NCBI GenBank assembly: GCA_025354385.1
Contig: JANXMZ010000047.1
Coordinates: 1-48,470 of the forward strand
Origin: Bacteroidota bacterium
Lineage (GTDB): Bacteria > Bacteroidota > Bacteroidia > NS11-12g > UBA955
Length of the DNA stretch: 48,470 bases
Direction: 5' to 3'
Position 1 is the first letter of the stretch, and each line of letters starts with the position of its first letter. Position numbers and translations under genes: made by a program. Shown piece after piece: positions 8,961 to 17,055 of this stretch. The notes beneath the pieces were generated by a model. The model made no database searches and was not told the origin of the DNA. It worked only from the letters and a program-made list of their open reading frames with translations.

Positions 8961-9300
8961 TGATTTTAGGGACCCTCCAAGGATAAAATTCAAACTTCCT
9001 TTTAATTTTATTTCGATTATTTACATTTTAATGTCTGTACTGGGGTATACCTTTAAAATTATGCATTGGCCAGGAGCAGATTTCTTGATATTCTTTGGAT
9101 TTTCAGGTTTGGCTGCTCATTCGGAAATATATGCCATATTTAAAACTGTTTCTATACCCAATAAAATTTTCGGACATGGGTTAGCATTATTCTTAGTATT
9201 TATGTTATTGACTTTTTATAAATTTAATTGGAGTATTATGCCTCCTTTTTTAAGTGCCTTTGGGGTGGCATTGGGTATTGGTTTCTTGTTGCGTAAATGA
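8944..9300 (+). CDS. Small GldL-like membrane protein
   Basis: A 118-residue integral membrane protein with three to four hydrophobic segments. The second segment, VLGYTFKIMHWPGADFLI, strongly resembles the first transmembrane hairpin of GldL (G-x-x-F-K-I-x-H-W-P-G-A), the membrane part of the T9SS/gliding motor. Unlike GldL it lacks the long cytoplasmic C-terminal region, and no gldK/M/N genes are adjacent. It is better read as a small family of GldL-N-like membrane proteins common in Bacteroidota than as the motor subunit itself. Its ATG lies inside the end of the glycosyltransferase gene (17-bp overlap). Role unknown. Confidence 0.7.
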   Translation: MQEIIDDFRDPPRIKFKLPFNFISIIYILMSVLGYTFKIMHWPGADFLIFFGFSGLAAHSEIYAIFKTVSIPNKIFGHGLALFLVFMLLTFYKFNWSIMPPFLSAFGVALGIGFLLRK

Positions 9301-9370
9301 ACCCTTCTGCTGTTCAAAAACATATGAGATATTAACTTTATTTCGGAGAGATACAGATTGTATGAAACAA

Positions 9371-9557
9371 TGAACCACGTAAGTCGCTTAAGTGCACTTA
9401 AGTTTTTCTCAGTGAACTGAGAAATGAAATTAGCTTATTATATTTTTGCTATTGGTTTATTATAAAGTTTGTAACGATATACAATTTACCTTCAACAAAT
9501 TTAAAAATATGAAATACAAAAGTTGACTTTAAATACGAATGTGATTTATGTGGTTCA
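9371..9557. repeat. MITE-like palindromic intergenic element
   Basis: TGAACCACGTAA at 9371-9382 is matched, inverted, by TTATGTGGTTCA at 9546-9557 (one mismatch), giving a 187-bp unit without coding capacity. Inside are a perfect 16-bp palindrome, CTTAAGTGCACTTAAG (9387-9402), and next to it a 9-bp hairpin TTTCTCAGT-GA-ACTGAGAAA (9405-9424). Elements beginning GAACCAC.TAAG occur repeatedly in Bacteroidota genomes to my memory. It separates two convergent genes and could end transcription from both sides. Confidence 0.55.
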
Positions 9558-9570
9558 AAAAAAATTGACT

Positions 9571-10992
9571 TTACAATTCAAACTCCTGCCCTTCGAATGG
9601 CATTTCTACTGTTGGTAAATTCAGGAGGTCTTTGAATTTGGTCATGCTGCTTTCATCGCCATGCACTAGGAATATTTTCTTTAAACTTTTGTAATTCACA
9701 GATTCAAAATAACGCATCAATCCGTTCTGATCTGGGTGGGCACTAAAGGCATCAGTGCGTGCAATTTTAGCGTACACCTGTCTTTCCTTTTTATTGATGT
9801 TCACAGATGGTCGGCCCAATAAAAGCTCAGCTCCTAAAGTACCCGGTGCGCAAAACCCTGCAATTAAAATAGTGCTATATGGATTGCCAATATTATTGCG
9901 TACATGCTCCTGAATTCTACCACCTTCAACCATTCCTGCTGCAGAAATAATGACGGCTGGCTCCGAAGACATACTGATGATTTCACTTTCCTTACTTTCT
10001 TCGATGGTATGCAGCTGAGGGAATGCAAAAAGATGTCCATGTTGCTTATAAAAGGCTTGCGCCTCGTCGTTTAAACTGCTTAAATAATGATCGTATAATT
10101 TTGTAGTGCGAATGGCCAAAGGACTATCAGAATATATTTTAATATCTGGCAATAAACCCTTGGCTTGCAATTGATGAAATGCAAATATAATGGCTTGCGT
10201 GCGACCCACACTAAATGCGGGAATTACTAATTTGCCATTGTATTTTACACAGGTATTGGTGATGTATTCCAACAATAACGATTCTGCTTCGGCTACATCG
10301 GTATGCAGGCGCCCGCCATAAGTACTCTCGCTTACCAAGTATTGAATATCGGGCATAGGTTGAGGATCTTTTACAAGTTTAGAATTGTAATTACCCAAGT
10401 CGCCAGTAAAACCTATAATCTTCGTTTCTCCATTTTCGGTAACACTTATTTTAACGGAAGCAGCGCCTAGTATATGGCCAGCTTCAAAAAATTCTATGGT
10501 AACATTTTCGTTAATAACCAAAGGTTTTCTGAAAGCAATACCAACCATGGCATCGTTTACCATTTCAACATGTTTGCGATTATACAAGGTAACTGCCTCG
10601 CGCTGTCCTTCTGCTCTGGAGAACTTTGCTTTCTTACCTTTTTTCTTGCGCAGGTGTTGCTTTTTATTACTCTCAATCATTTGCACATTCAATGAGTCTA
10701 ACAACAGATTTTTTGTTAGTTCAACACTGGCATCCGTGCATAATATCTGACCATCATAACCTTGTTTCATGAGGTTTGGCAAATTGCCTGAATGATCAAT
10801 ATGGGCATGGGTTAAAATTACCAAGTCGAGGCTTTCTGGCAAGAAAGGAAAGTTGCGATTATCGTCATCAAAGGTTTTTTTATTCTCATAATTCAAACCA
10901 CAATCTATCAAAATGGTATAGCCATTGGCTAAAGTTAGAAGGTGCATACTCCCTGTTACTTGTCTCGCTGCACCCCAAAAAGTTACTTTCAT
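9571..10992 (-). CDS. Beta-CASP metallo-beta-lactamase nuclease (CPSF/RNase-like)
   Basis: A 473-residue MBL-fold protein with a beta-CASP insertion, the architecture of CPSF73/Ysh1-like RNA nucleases. The metal-binding HxHxDH motif is THAHIDHSG (His 62, His 64, Asp 66, His 67). Later metal ligands fit AGHILGAAS and GFTGDLGNY. The beta-CASP part includes SESTYGG, the PAFSVGRTQ region, IIISAAGMVEGGR, and the C-terminal AFSAHPDQNGL and VHGDES motifs of the KHxxG-type MBL_RMMBL domain. It is expected to cut or trim RNA in the cytoplasm. Length and motif set are complete, so it should be active. Stand-alone gene; its ATG region faces an unrelated divergent gene 83 bp away. Confidence 0.92.
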   Translation of the reverse strand: MKVTFWGAARQVTGSMHLLTLANGYTILIDCGLNYENKKTFDDDNRNFPFLPESLDLVILTHAHIDHSGNLPNLMKQGYDGQILCTDASVELTKNLLLDSLNVQMIESNKKQHLRKKKGKKAKFSRAEGQREAVTLYNRKHVEMVNDAMVGIAFRKPLVINENVTIEFFEAGHILGAASVKISVTENGETKIIGFTGDLGNYNSKLVKDPQPMPDIQYLVSESTYGGRLHTDVAEAESLLLEYITNTCVKYNGKLVIPAFSVGRTQAIIFAFHQLQAKGLLPDIKIYSDSPLAIRTTKLYDHYLSSLNDEAQAFYKQHGHLFAFPQLHTIEESKESEIISMSSEPAVIISAAGMVEGGRIQEHVRNNIGNPYSTILIAGFCAPGTLGAELLLGRPSVNINKKERQVYAKIARTDAFSAHPDQNGLMRYFESVNYKSLKKIFLVHGDESSMTKFKDLLNLPTVEMPFEGQEFEL

Positions 10993-11075
10993 TAATTCAA
11001 CAATTATTTTAAAAATTATAACATACTATAAATGTAAGAACAACGTTTAAAGGTTATCAATCCATCTTTTTTATT

Positions 11076-11579
11076 ATGCATACAAAGGTATTAATTCGCA
11101 CGGATTCATTTATTGAACATTATCAACATTGGCTGCAAAAAGAGGTCATAGAGGTTATTGAAATTTTAAGTGGGAGTTATGCCAACGAGGTATTTGGTAA
11201 AGGGGCCGATGATTTTAAGTTTGAAACCCAAGCTTCACATAATAGAATATACTGGCAACCATTGTTTCTAACCCATCATGAGTTGGGTTTTCTGATTGAT
11301 TATTTCAAAACCAAACTTTTACAAAATGGCTATGTATTGAGTTTGAGCGATGAGCGCCATGAAATTTTTGACAGTGGATTGCGACTGACCATACATCGGC
11401 ATTATTTAAAACCTGAGAAAGCGATGAATGCCGAAAAGACTTATTTAAATTTTGGCAACTTATTTCTGGAACATCAATTCAACAACAAACAGAATAAATT
11501 TTGTTTAACAGTCAATTTTGGTGGTCACGAAAATCGGGCTTCATTTGAAAAACTCATGGAGTTTTTGTTGGGTGAATGA
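11076..11579 (+). CDS. Hypothetical protein, 167 aa
   Basis: A soluble-looking protein without signal peptide or membrane segment; no family recognised. It is rich in aromatic residues and His, with an N-terminal amphipathic helix and a mixed beta/alpha body (IYWQPLFLTHHELGFLIDYF; LRLTIHRHYLKPEK; FCLTVNFGGHENRASF). The ATG at 11076 is well placed 83 bp from the divergent nuclease gene, and the composition is like real Bacteroidota genes, which supports coding. No catalytic motif can be assigned. Confidence 0.65.
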   Translation: MHTKVLIRTDSFIEHYQHWLQKEVIEVIEILSGSYANEVFGKGADDFKFETQASHNRIYWQPLFLTHHELGFLIDYFKTKLLQNGYVLSLSDERHEIFDSGLRLTIHRHYLKPEKAMNAEKTYLNFGNLFLEHQFNNKQNKFCLTVNFGGHENRASFEKLMEFLLGE

Positions 11580-11711
11580 ATTTACCCTTATCTCCATACT
11601 TATCTTCCATATTTGCTTGTCTATTTTTCAAAATAGCAATTTCAACTATTTAAATATCAATAGATTTGCACATACTTTAGAATTCTTAGAGCAACCCTCA
11701 TCTAATTTTTT

Positions 11712-11741
11712 TTTGCTGTTCTCATTTTTTTGTTACATTTG
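11712..11741 (+). promoter_or_regulatory. Bacteroidota promoter for the beta-barrel-like gene
   Basis: TTTG at 11712-11715 and TACATTTG at 11734-11741 are separated by 18 bp, matching the -33 and TAnnTTTG -7 boxes of the Bacteroidota primary sigma factor. The downstream ATG is at 11764, giving a leader of about 15 nt. No Shine-Dalgarno sequence is present before the ATG, only an A/T-rich stretch, which is usual in this phylum. Confidence 0.7.
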
Positions 11742-11763
11742 TTATTAACTAATTTAATTTAAC

Positions 11764-12453
11764 ATGAAAAAAAGTTATCAAATCGCATTTCTGCTTGTTT
11801 CTTTTTTCTTCTTTAGTACAGCAACTTCTACCCTTCATGCACAGGCTTTCAGAAAAGGCTGCTTACTTTTAAGTATTTCTGAGGGTTCTACTACTGCTAA
11901 ATACTCAACCACTAATCATAATGCTGCCGGCAATACGGAAGCCATGGCCACCCAAATACACATGGCAGACATGGATGGGGTTCGCGACCCACTTTTCTTA
12001 GAGTTTGGCTTAAGCAACCGTTGGGGCATAGGTTTAAGTTCTGGCAACGATTTATTTACACTTAATCCTCAAACTTATTATGGATTTAAGCGCAGCGATG
12101 GCAAGTCTATTACTGCCAAAACATCCGAGTTCACCTTTGATATAAACTATCATTTTTACACCCGTAAAAAAGTAGATTTGTCCGTTTATACTTCACTTGG
12201 TTCTTTTGGAGTGGCTTTTAGTGGCAAGGATGGAGAGACTGCTTATAACTACAATTCAAAAGGTGGTATTGTGCGCGCTGGTATTAAAGCCCGTTACTAT
12301 TTTTGGAAACGTTTAGGTGTAATGGGTATGATTAGTACATACTCTGCAGATGCTTCTACAGATGGACTTAAAGGCATTACAGTGGGCAATAACACATCAA
12401 CATCAATTAAAGGAACTGCCTTAGAATTTGGTTTGTGCTTTAGGTTCTTTTAA
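11764..12453 (+). CDS. Putative outer-membrane beta-barrel protein
   Basis: A 229-residue exported protein. The signal peptide has a strong hydrophobic core (AFLLVSFFFFS) and an LHAQ cleavage site. The mature part alternates hydrophobic and polar residues with many aromatic ends of strands, e.g. FTFDINYHFY, KVDLSVYTSLGSFGVAFSG, GIVRAGIKARYYFWKRLGVMG. It ends in GTALEFGLCFRFF, where the final Phe is typical of outer-membrane barrels recognised by BamA. About eight strands would fit. This resembles the OmpA/OmpX-like outer membrane beta-barrel families of Bacteroidota, but no specific substrate or function can be named. It has its own good promoter immediately upstream. Confidence 0.75.
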   Translation: MKKSYQIAFLLVSFFFFSTATSTLHAQAFRKGCLLLSISEGSTTAKYSTTNHNAAGNTEAMATQIHMADMDGVRDPLFLEFGLSNRWGIGLSSGNDLFTLNPQTYYGFKRSDGKSITAKTSEFTFDINYHFYTRKKVDLSVYTSLGSFGVAFSGKDGETAYNYNSKGGIVRAGIKARYYFWKRLGVMGMISTYSADASTDGLKGITVGNNTSTSIKGTALEFGLCFRFF

Positions 12454-12548
12454 TAATTGCTCTACCCGCGTTTCTATTTCCCAGGAATAGCATTTCGGTA
12501 ATAACCTGCTAAGATTAATATTTTTTTTATTATCTCTTCCCCAAATTG

Positions 12549-12842
12549 ATGAATGATGAACGTTATTTTGATGAGGCATCCACCTTATTAACACAATACA
12601 CCCAAATAGAAGTGCCATGGTTGGCAGCCAAAGTCATTTTAAAAAACAAACTTCTAAATTTATTGGAGAATGACTTGCCAGCTCTTTATCAGTTACTATA
12701 TCGCATAGATGTGGATGAGAAAAAGGCACGCTTGGCTTTTGGTGGTGATACCAATATTATTGCAGAAAACTTGCTGGAATTAATTTTACAGAGGATTCTA
12801 CAAAAAGCTAAATCGAGGGTAGCTTATAAAGAGGGGAAGTAA
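12549..12842 (+). CDS. Small hypothetical protein, 97 aa
   Basis: A short, mostly helical cytoplasmic-looking protein from the ATG at 12549 (a TTG directly before it is less likely). It has an acidic N-terminus (MNDERYFDEA), hydrophobic heptad-like helices and a basic C-terminus (QRILQKAKSRVAYKEGK). No family recognised with certainty. It lies 95 bp after the barrel gene and ends 10 bp before the convergent antiporter stop, which is tight packing typical of a real gene. Confidence 0.6.
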   Translation: MNDERYFDEASTLLTQYTQIEVPWLAAKVILKNKLLNLLENDLPALYQLLYRIDVDEKKARLAFGGDTNIIAENLLELILQRILQKAKSRVAYKEGK

Positions 12843-12852
12843 GGTTTTAAAA

Positions 12853-14046
12853 TTATATGACTGCATTCGTTTCATCATTCGTTTCGGTCTTTTTTGAAAA
12901 CATTAATCCAAACATCATTACCAACACCGACAACAAAATTGTCTGAATAACCAGCGATTTATTGATCATGGGCATGGCTTGTTGTGGCAGGATAGAAAAA
13001 AATAACAAGATGGTAATGAGGCCTCGGGGTGAAATAAATAAAAGTGGCATGATTGGCAACTTGGCCAACCACAGGGCAATTAAGCGCACTATAATCACCA
13101 ATTGAACAATGATGAAAGCCCAAGGCAATGTATCCAAATTTAATATTTCATTGGCCTCCAATAAAAATCCAAATAACATAAAAAACATAGCCCTAACCAA
13201 GAAAGTTGCCTCCATTGTAATCTCCTTAAATTTCTTAACTTCTTTATCCAATTTTTCAGGTCTAAATTTTTCTATCCAAGAAAAACGTTTCAATTCATCC
13301 AGATTGCCAAGAAATAATCCAAATACAAGAATAAATATTAAACCGGGCAAATGAAATACTTTAGATACAGCGTAAATTAATATTACTAATAAAATAATAG
13401 GAGTATAAGTAACGTGGTGTTTGATTCTACTTAACAGTAATGACAAAGCAATTACAGAGAAAAAAGAGATCACAACAATGATTAAAATTTCTAAACTAAA
13501 ATACCCAAAGGATAGGAGGTTGATGGTTTCATTTAGTGCAATAAAATTAAAAAACAAGATGCCAAAAATATCTGATAAACTGCTCTCGTAAACAATGAAT
13601 TCTCTATTAAAAACAGTCAGATTTCTAACACTCGGAATGGCGATGGCACTGCTAATTACACAAAAAGGAATAGCATTTACCAATGCTGTTTGATAAGTCG
13701 CAAAACCAAAATAAGCGAACATACCTGCTAGCGTAAAAGCGACAATAAACATTGGAATTAGCGCAACAAGTGTCGACTTGCCTATAAGGGGTAATTTTTG
13801 TTTATTGAGTTCGAGTTCTAATGAACCTTCGAGCACAATCAATATTAAACCTATGGTTCCCAAAATAGGCAATAATGGATTTAAATCAGGTACATAAAAC
13901 GCTAAACCATTGGCCAACAGACGGGCTATCCAACCCAATATAAGCAAGAGGATAACAGAAGGAATTTTGGTAAGTGCGGAACTAATATCGAACACATAGG
14001 CTAATAAAAGCAGCGAACAGATAATGATAATAATCGTGGTGGTCAT
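12853..14046 (-). CDS. Cation:proton antiporter (CPA/KefB-like membrane domain)
   Basis: A 397-residue polytopic membrane protein with about a dozen transmembrane segments. The arrangement LLILGWIARLL...ILGTIGLILIVLEGSLELEL is the Na_H_Exchanger signature: a glycine-rich helix followed by a helix with a conserved acidic pair. A later segment, YESSLSDIFGILFFNF, contains an Asp in the position of the ion-binding motif. It would exchange Na+ or K+ for H+ across the inner membrane. No RCK/TrkA-N domain follows, so it is the short form and is not obviously ligand-gated. The C-terminus is a short acidic tail. Subfamily (CPA1 versus CPA2) and ion are uncertain. Confidence 0.85.
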   Translation of the reverse strand: MTTTIIIIICSLLLLAYVFDISSALTKIPSVILLLILGWIARLLANGLAFYVPDLNPLLPILGTIGLILIVLEGSLELELNKQKLPLIGKSTLVALIPMFIVAFTLAGMFAYFGFATYQTALVNAIPFCVISSAIAIPSVRNLTVFNREFIVYESSLSDIFGILFFNFIALNETINLLSFGYFSLEILIIVVISFFSVIALSLLLSRIKHHVTYTPIILLVILIYAVSKVFHLPGLIFILVFGLFLGNLDELKRFSWIEKFRPEKLDKEVKKFKEITMEATFLVRAMFFMLFGFLLEANEILNLDTLPWAFIIVQLVIIVRLIALWLAKLPIMPLLFISPRGLITILLFFSILPQQAMPMINKSLVIQTILLSVLVMMFGLMFSKKTETNDETNAVI

Positions 14047-14282
14047 TAGGAAATAATTTCGGCCGGTGTATTTGAGAAAGTGTTAAAAAACAAAAGTAAT
14101 GAATTATACGCATACCAGATGGTTATTGGTATCACTTTTAAGCCAAAGTCATGGCCTGTTTTATTCCAATTAATATTCACTAATGCAAATTATTTATACT
14201 TCAAGCAATACTGAAACAATCCTAGGGACGGTTCACTGCATAATTATTCATAATAACGCCTCATCGGAATACCTTTAATAGA

Positions 14283-15950
14283 CTAACTCAAACCCTCTAT
14301 CACCCCATCATTTATGGTCATGCCATAAGCTGCGGGTACCTTTGGCAAGCCGGGCATGCGCATGATATCACCTGCTACTGCTACAATAAAACCTGCACCA
14401 GCATTGATGATTAAATCCTCGATAGTAATGGTATGTCCTGACGGTGCGCCTGATATCTTTGGATTATCGGTAAATGAATATTGTGTTTTGGCAATGCAAA
14501 TAGGCAGATGTCCCCAATTGTTTTTTTCGATTTTTGTTAATGCCGTTTTTGCTTTATTACTCAACTCAATGTCTTTGGCTCTGTATATTTGTGTAGCTAC
14601 TTTGCGCAATTTCTCTGTTACAGTATCAGTTAATTCGTATTGGTATTGAATGGATTTCGAAGGATTTTTTTCTATCACCTCTACCACTGCTCTTGCTAAA
14701 TCGCTAGCTCCTTCTCCCCCATTTACGAAGGCATCATTAATAGCGAATGTGGTATTTTTTTCGTGGCACCATTGTTTTAAAAATGTAATTTCTTCTTCTA
14801 CATCGAAATAAAATTTATTGAGCGATACAATAATACTTTGTCCGAATGATTGCAAATTTTCGATGTGGCGTTCGAGGTTAGGTAAGCCTTGTTTCAAGAC
14901 TTCTAAATTCGGTTTCTTCGCTTCATCATCCGTTAAGTTGGCGTGGTTTTTTAATGCTTGGGTAGTTACTACCAATACGGTTGCCTTTGGTTGTAAACCA
15001 GCCATGCGGCATTTGATATCCAAAAATTTTTCGGCCCCTAAGTCGCTGCCAAAGCCCGCTTCGGTAACCACATAATCGCTCAACGACAAAGCCATTTTTG
15101 TAGCCAATACCGAATTGCAACCATGGGCAATGTTGGCAAACGGACCACCATGAATAATGGCTGCCGTGTTCTCGGTGGTTTGCACCAAGTTGGGCATAAT
15201 GGCATCTTTCAATAAAATAACAATGGCATCGGCAATGCCCAAATCGCGCACTGTGAAAGGAGTATTATCGAGTTTATAACCGAGTACTATTTGATTAATT
15301 CTTGCTTTCAAATCTTCGAGACCATTAGCCAAACAAAGTATGGCCATTATTTCTGAAGCCGGTGTGATATCGAAGCCTGTTTCTTGGGGCAAGCCATTTA
15401 AGCGACCACCTAAACCCGTGTTCACATAACGTAACGAACGATCGTTTACATCGAGTACGCGTTTCCAAACAATTTGTTTGAGCGCTTTATCGGTATTGAT
15501 GTTATTGTATTGATAATTGTCTAACAAAGCTGCAATGGTATTATTCGCAGTTGTGATGGCATGAAAATCGCCTGTAAAATGCAGATTAATATCTTCCATC
15601 GGCAACACTTGCGCATAGCCACCACCAGCGGCTCCACCCTTCATTCCAAACACAGGACCTAAAGATGGTTCGCGCAGTGCAACAATACTTTTTTTACCAA
15701 TTTTATTGAGTCCTAAAGAAAGACTGACACTGGTAACTGTTTTGCCTACACCGGCTTTGGTTGGCGATATTGCGGTGACTAAAATTAAATTACTTTTTTG
15801 AACAGCCGTTTCATTGATTTGACTGAGATTTATTTTTGCTTTGTAAGGACCATATTGCATCACCTCTGATTCGGGAATACCGAGTTGAGCAGCGATTTGC
15901 GTGATGGGTTTTAATTGGGTATCTCTTGAAATTTCGATGTCTGATTTCAT
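14283..15950 (-). CDS. fhs: Formate--tetrahydrofolate ligase
   Basis: A 555-residue, full-length Fhs. It makes 10-formyltetrahydrofolate from formate, ATP and tetrahydrofolate, feeding one-carbon units to purine and other syntheses in the cytoplasm. Signature regions are the P-loop-like SPTKAGVGKTVTS, the highly conserved REPSLGPVFGMKGGAAGGG and EDINLHFTGDFHAI, NDRSLR, TEAGFGSDLGAEKF, and the C-terminal GDIMRMPGLPKVPAA. The loop has V where many homologues have E (AGEGKT), which I take as a lineage variant. Stand-alone gene. The left end of the IS21 element begins 250 bp upstream of the start codon. Confidence 0.97.
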   Translation of the reverse strand: MKSDIEISRDTQLKPITQIAAQLGIPESEVMQYGPYKAKINLSQINETAVQKSNLILVTAISPTKAGVGKTVTSVSLSLGLNKIGKKSIVALREPSLGPVFGMKGGAAGGGYAQVLPMEDINLHFTGDFHAITTANNTIAALLDNYQYNNINTDKALKQIVWKRVLDVNDRSLRYVNTGLGGRLNGLPQETGFDITPASEIMAILCLANGLEDLKARINQIVLGYKLDNTPFTVRDLGIADAIVILLKDAIMPNLVQTTENTAAIIHGGPFANIAHGCNSVLATKMALSLSDYVVTEAGFGSDLGAEKFLDIKCRMAGLQPKATVLVVTTQALKNHANLTDDEAKKPNLEVLKQGLPNLERHIENLQSFGQSIIVSLNKFYFDVEEEITFLKQWCHEKNTTFAINDAFVNGGEGASDLARAVVEVIEKNPSKSIQYQYELTDTVTEKLRKVATQIYRAKDIELSNKAKTALTKIEKNNWGHLPICIAKTQYSFTDNPKISGAPSGHTITIEDLIINAGAGFIVAVAGDIMRMPGLPKVPAAYGMTINDGVIEGLS

Positions 15951-16200
15951 TTTATTGGAGTGCTAATAAGGGTGGTAAACTTATGGAATAAAAATGATTT
16001 TATTTCAAGATGTTTAAGAGAATTCAATGTATTGCACTTCTAGCACAACCTTAGTTTAAATTCAAAATAAAGAGAATTTAACCTCCAATAAATCCAATGT
16101 ATCTAAAATAAAATACGTAGATTTAGGCTTGTTTACCAAGAATTATTATTATGATTGGGCTGGCCTTAAGAGCTGATGATTTCAGAATGAGTTATAAGCA
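15951..16200. other. Non-coding stretch between fhs and IS21
   Basis: An AT-rich region with stops in all frames. It should contain the fhs promoter, but no TAnnTTTG box was found on the minus strand. Read in the direction of the RHS cluster, nothing here continues the RHS tip cut by IS21: all three minus-strand frames hit a stop within about 11 codons of the element. Confidence 0.5.
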
Positions 16201-16320
16201 TGCAAAATTCACCCAAAGGAACCCCCTATTTTCAGAGTAAACTGACCCCTCATTTTTCGATTGCATTTCAGATTCAAAATTGATGACTAGTTTTCATTAC
16301 AAAAATAGTGTTTAAGTTCT

Positions 16321-17055
16321 TTAATCTATAACCTTTCTTTTTCTTCTTATTGATTCTCCATTCAGTTCAAGTTGATGCGCATCGTGAACAATTCTGTCAA
16401 GGATTGCATCAGCCAGTGTTTCATCACCAATAATATCATACCATGCTGCCACTGGAACCTGTCCTGCAATCATTGTAGAACGCTTGCCGTGTCGGTCTTC
16501 AATGATGTCCATTAGGAGCATTCTATTTTGATTATCCAATGGCTGTATTCCAAAATCATCTAGTATTAACAAGTCTTGTTTTTCAAGCAATGCAAGTTCT
16601 TTAAACGAAGAACCATCCGCTTTAGCCATTTTTAATTGAGCAAGCAGTCTTGACGTATTCGCATAGTATACTTTGTAGCCTAACATACAAGCCTGATGGC
16701 CAATGGCAGAAGCAATGAAGCTCTTACCTGTACCTGTGCTTCCTGTGATAATAACATTCTGATGTTGATTGATAAATGTACATTCTGCCAGCCGGTGTAT
16801 CATGTTTTCTTCCAGTCCACGGTCGATTGAATAATCTATCATTTCTAAAGATGTCTTGTAGCGGAACTTTGCGTTTCTGACACTGCGCTCTACCGCTCTG
16901 CTGTGGCGGTCTTCCCATTCATTTTCTATCAACTGCAAGATTAATTCATCAGCAGTTAATTGATTCATTGTTGATGATTCCAACACATTTTTAAAGCTAC
17001 GGAGCATACCAAATAGCTTCATTTGTTTCATTTTTTCTAACGTTTGTTCGTTCAT
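16321..17055 (-). CDS. istB: IS21-family helper ATPase IstB
   Basis: A 244-residue AAA+ ATPase of the DnaC/IstB type that binds target DNA and activates the IstA transposase. Walker A is GSTGTGKS (residues about 106-113), Walker B is LLILDDFG, and the sensor region includes STMIAGQVPVAAWYD. The N-terminal part (MKQMKLFGMLRSF...) is the usual helical IstB_N region. The ATG overlaps the TGA of istA by 4 bp (ATGA), so translation is coupled. It appears complete. Confidence 0.95.
   Translation of the reverse strand: MNEQTLEKMKQMKLFGMLRSFKNVLESSTMNQLTADELILQLIENEWEDRHSRAVERSVRNAKFRYKTSLEMIDYSIDRGLEENMIHRLAECTFINQHQNVIITGSTGTGKSFIASAIGHQACMLGYKVYYANTSRLLAQLKMAKADGSSFKELALLEKQDLLILDDFGIQPLDNQNRMLLMDIIEDRHGKRSTMIAGQVPVAAWYDIIGDETLADAILDRIVHDAHQLELNGESIRRKRKVID

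Noticed and set aside
12421..12618. Minus-strand open frame of 65 codons across the end of the beta-barrel-like gene and the next small gene
   Set aside because: It overlaps two better-supported plus-strand genes and has no signal, motif or plausible start context.
14091..14098. CAAAAGTA, a minus-strand TAnnTTTG box before the antiporter gene
   Set aside because: Position is plausible (45 bp before the ATG), but there is no -33 box and the region is A/T-rich, so I did not list it as a promoter.
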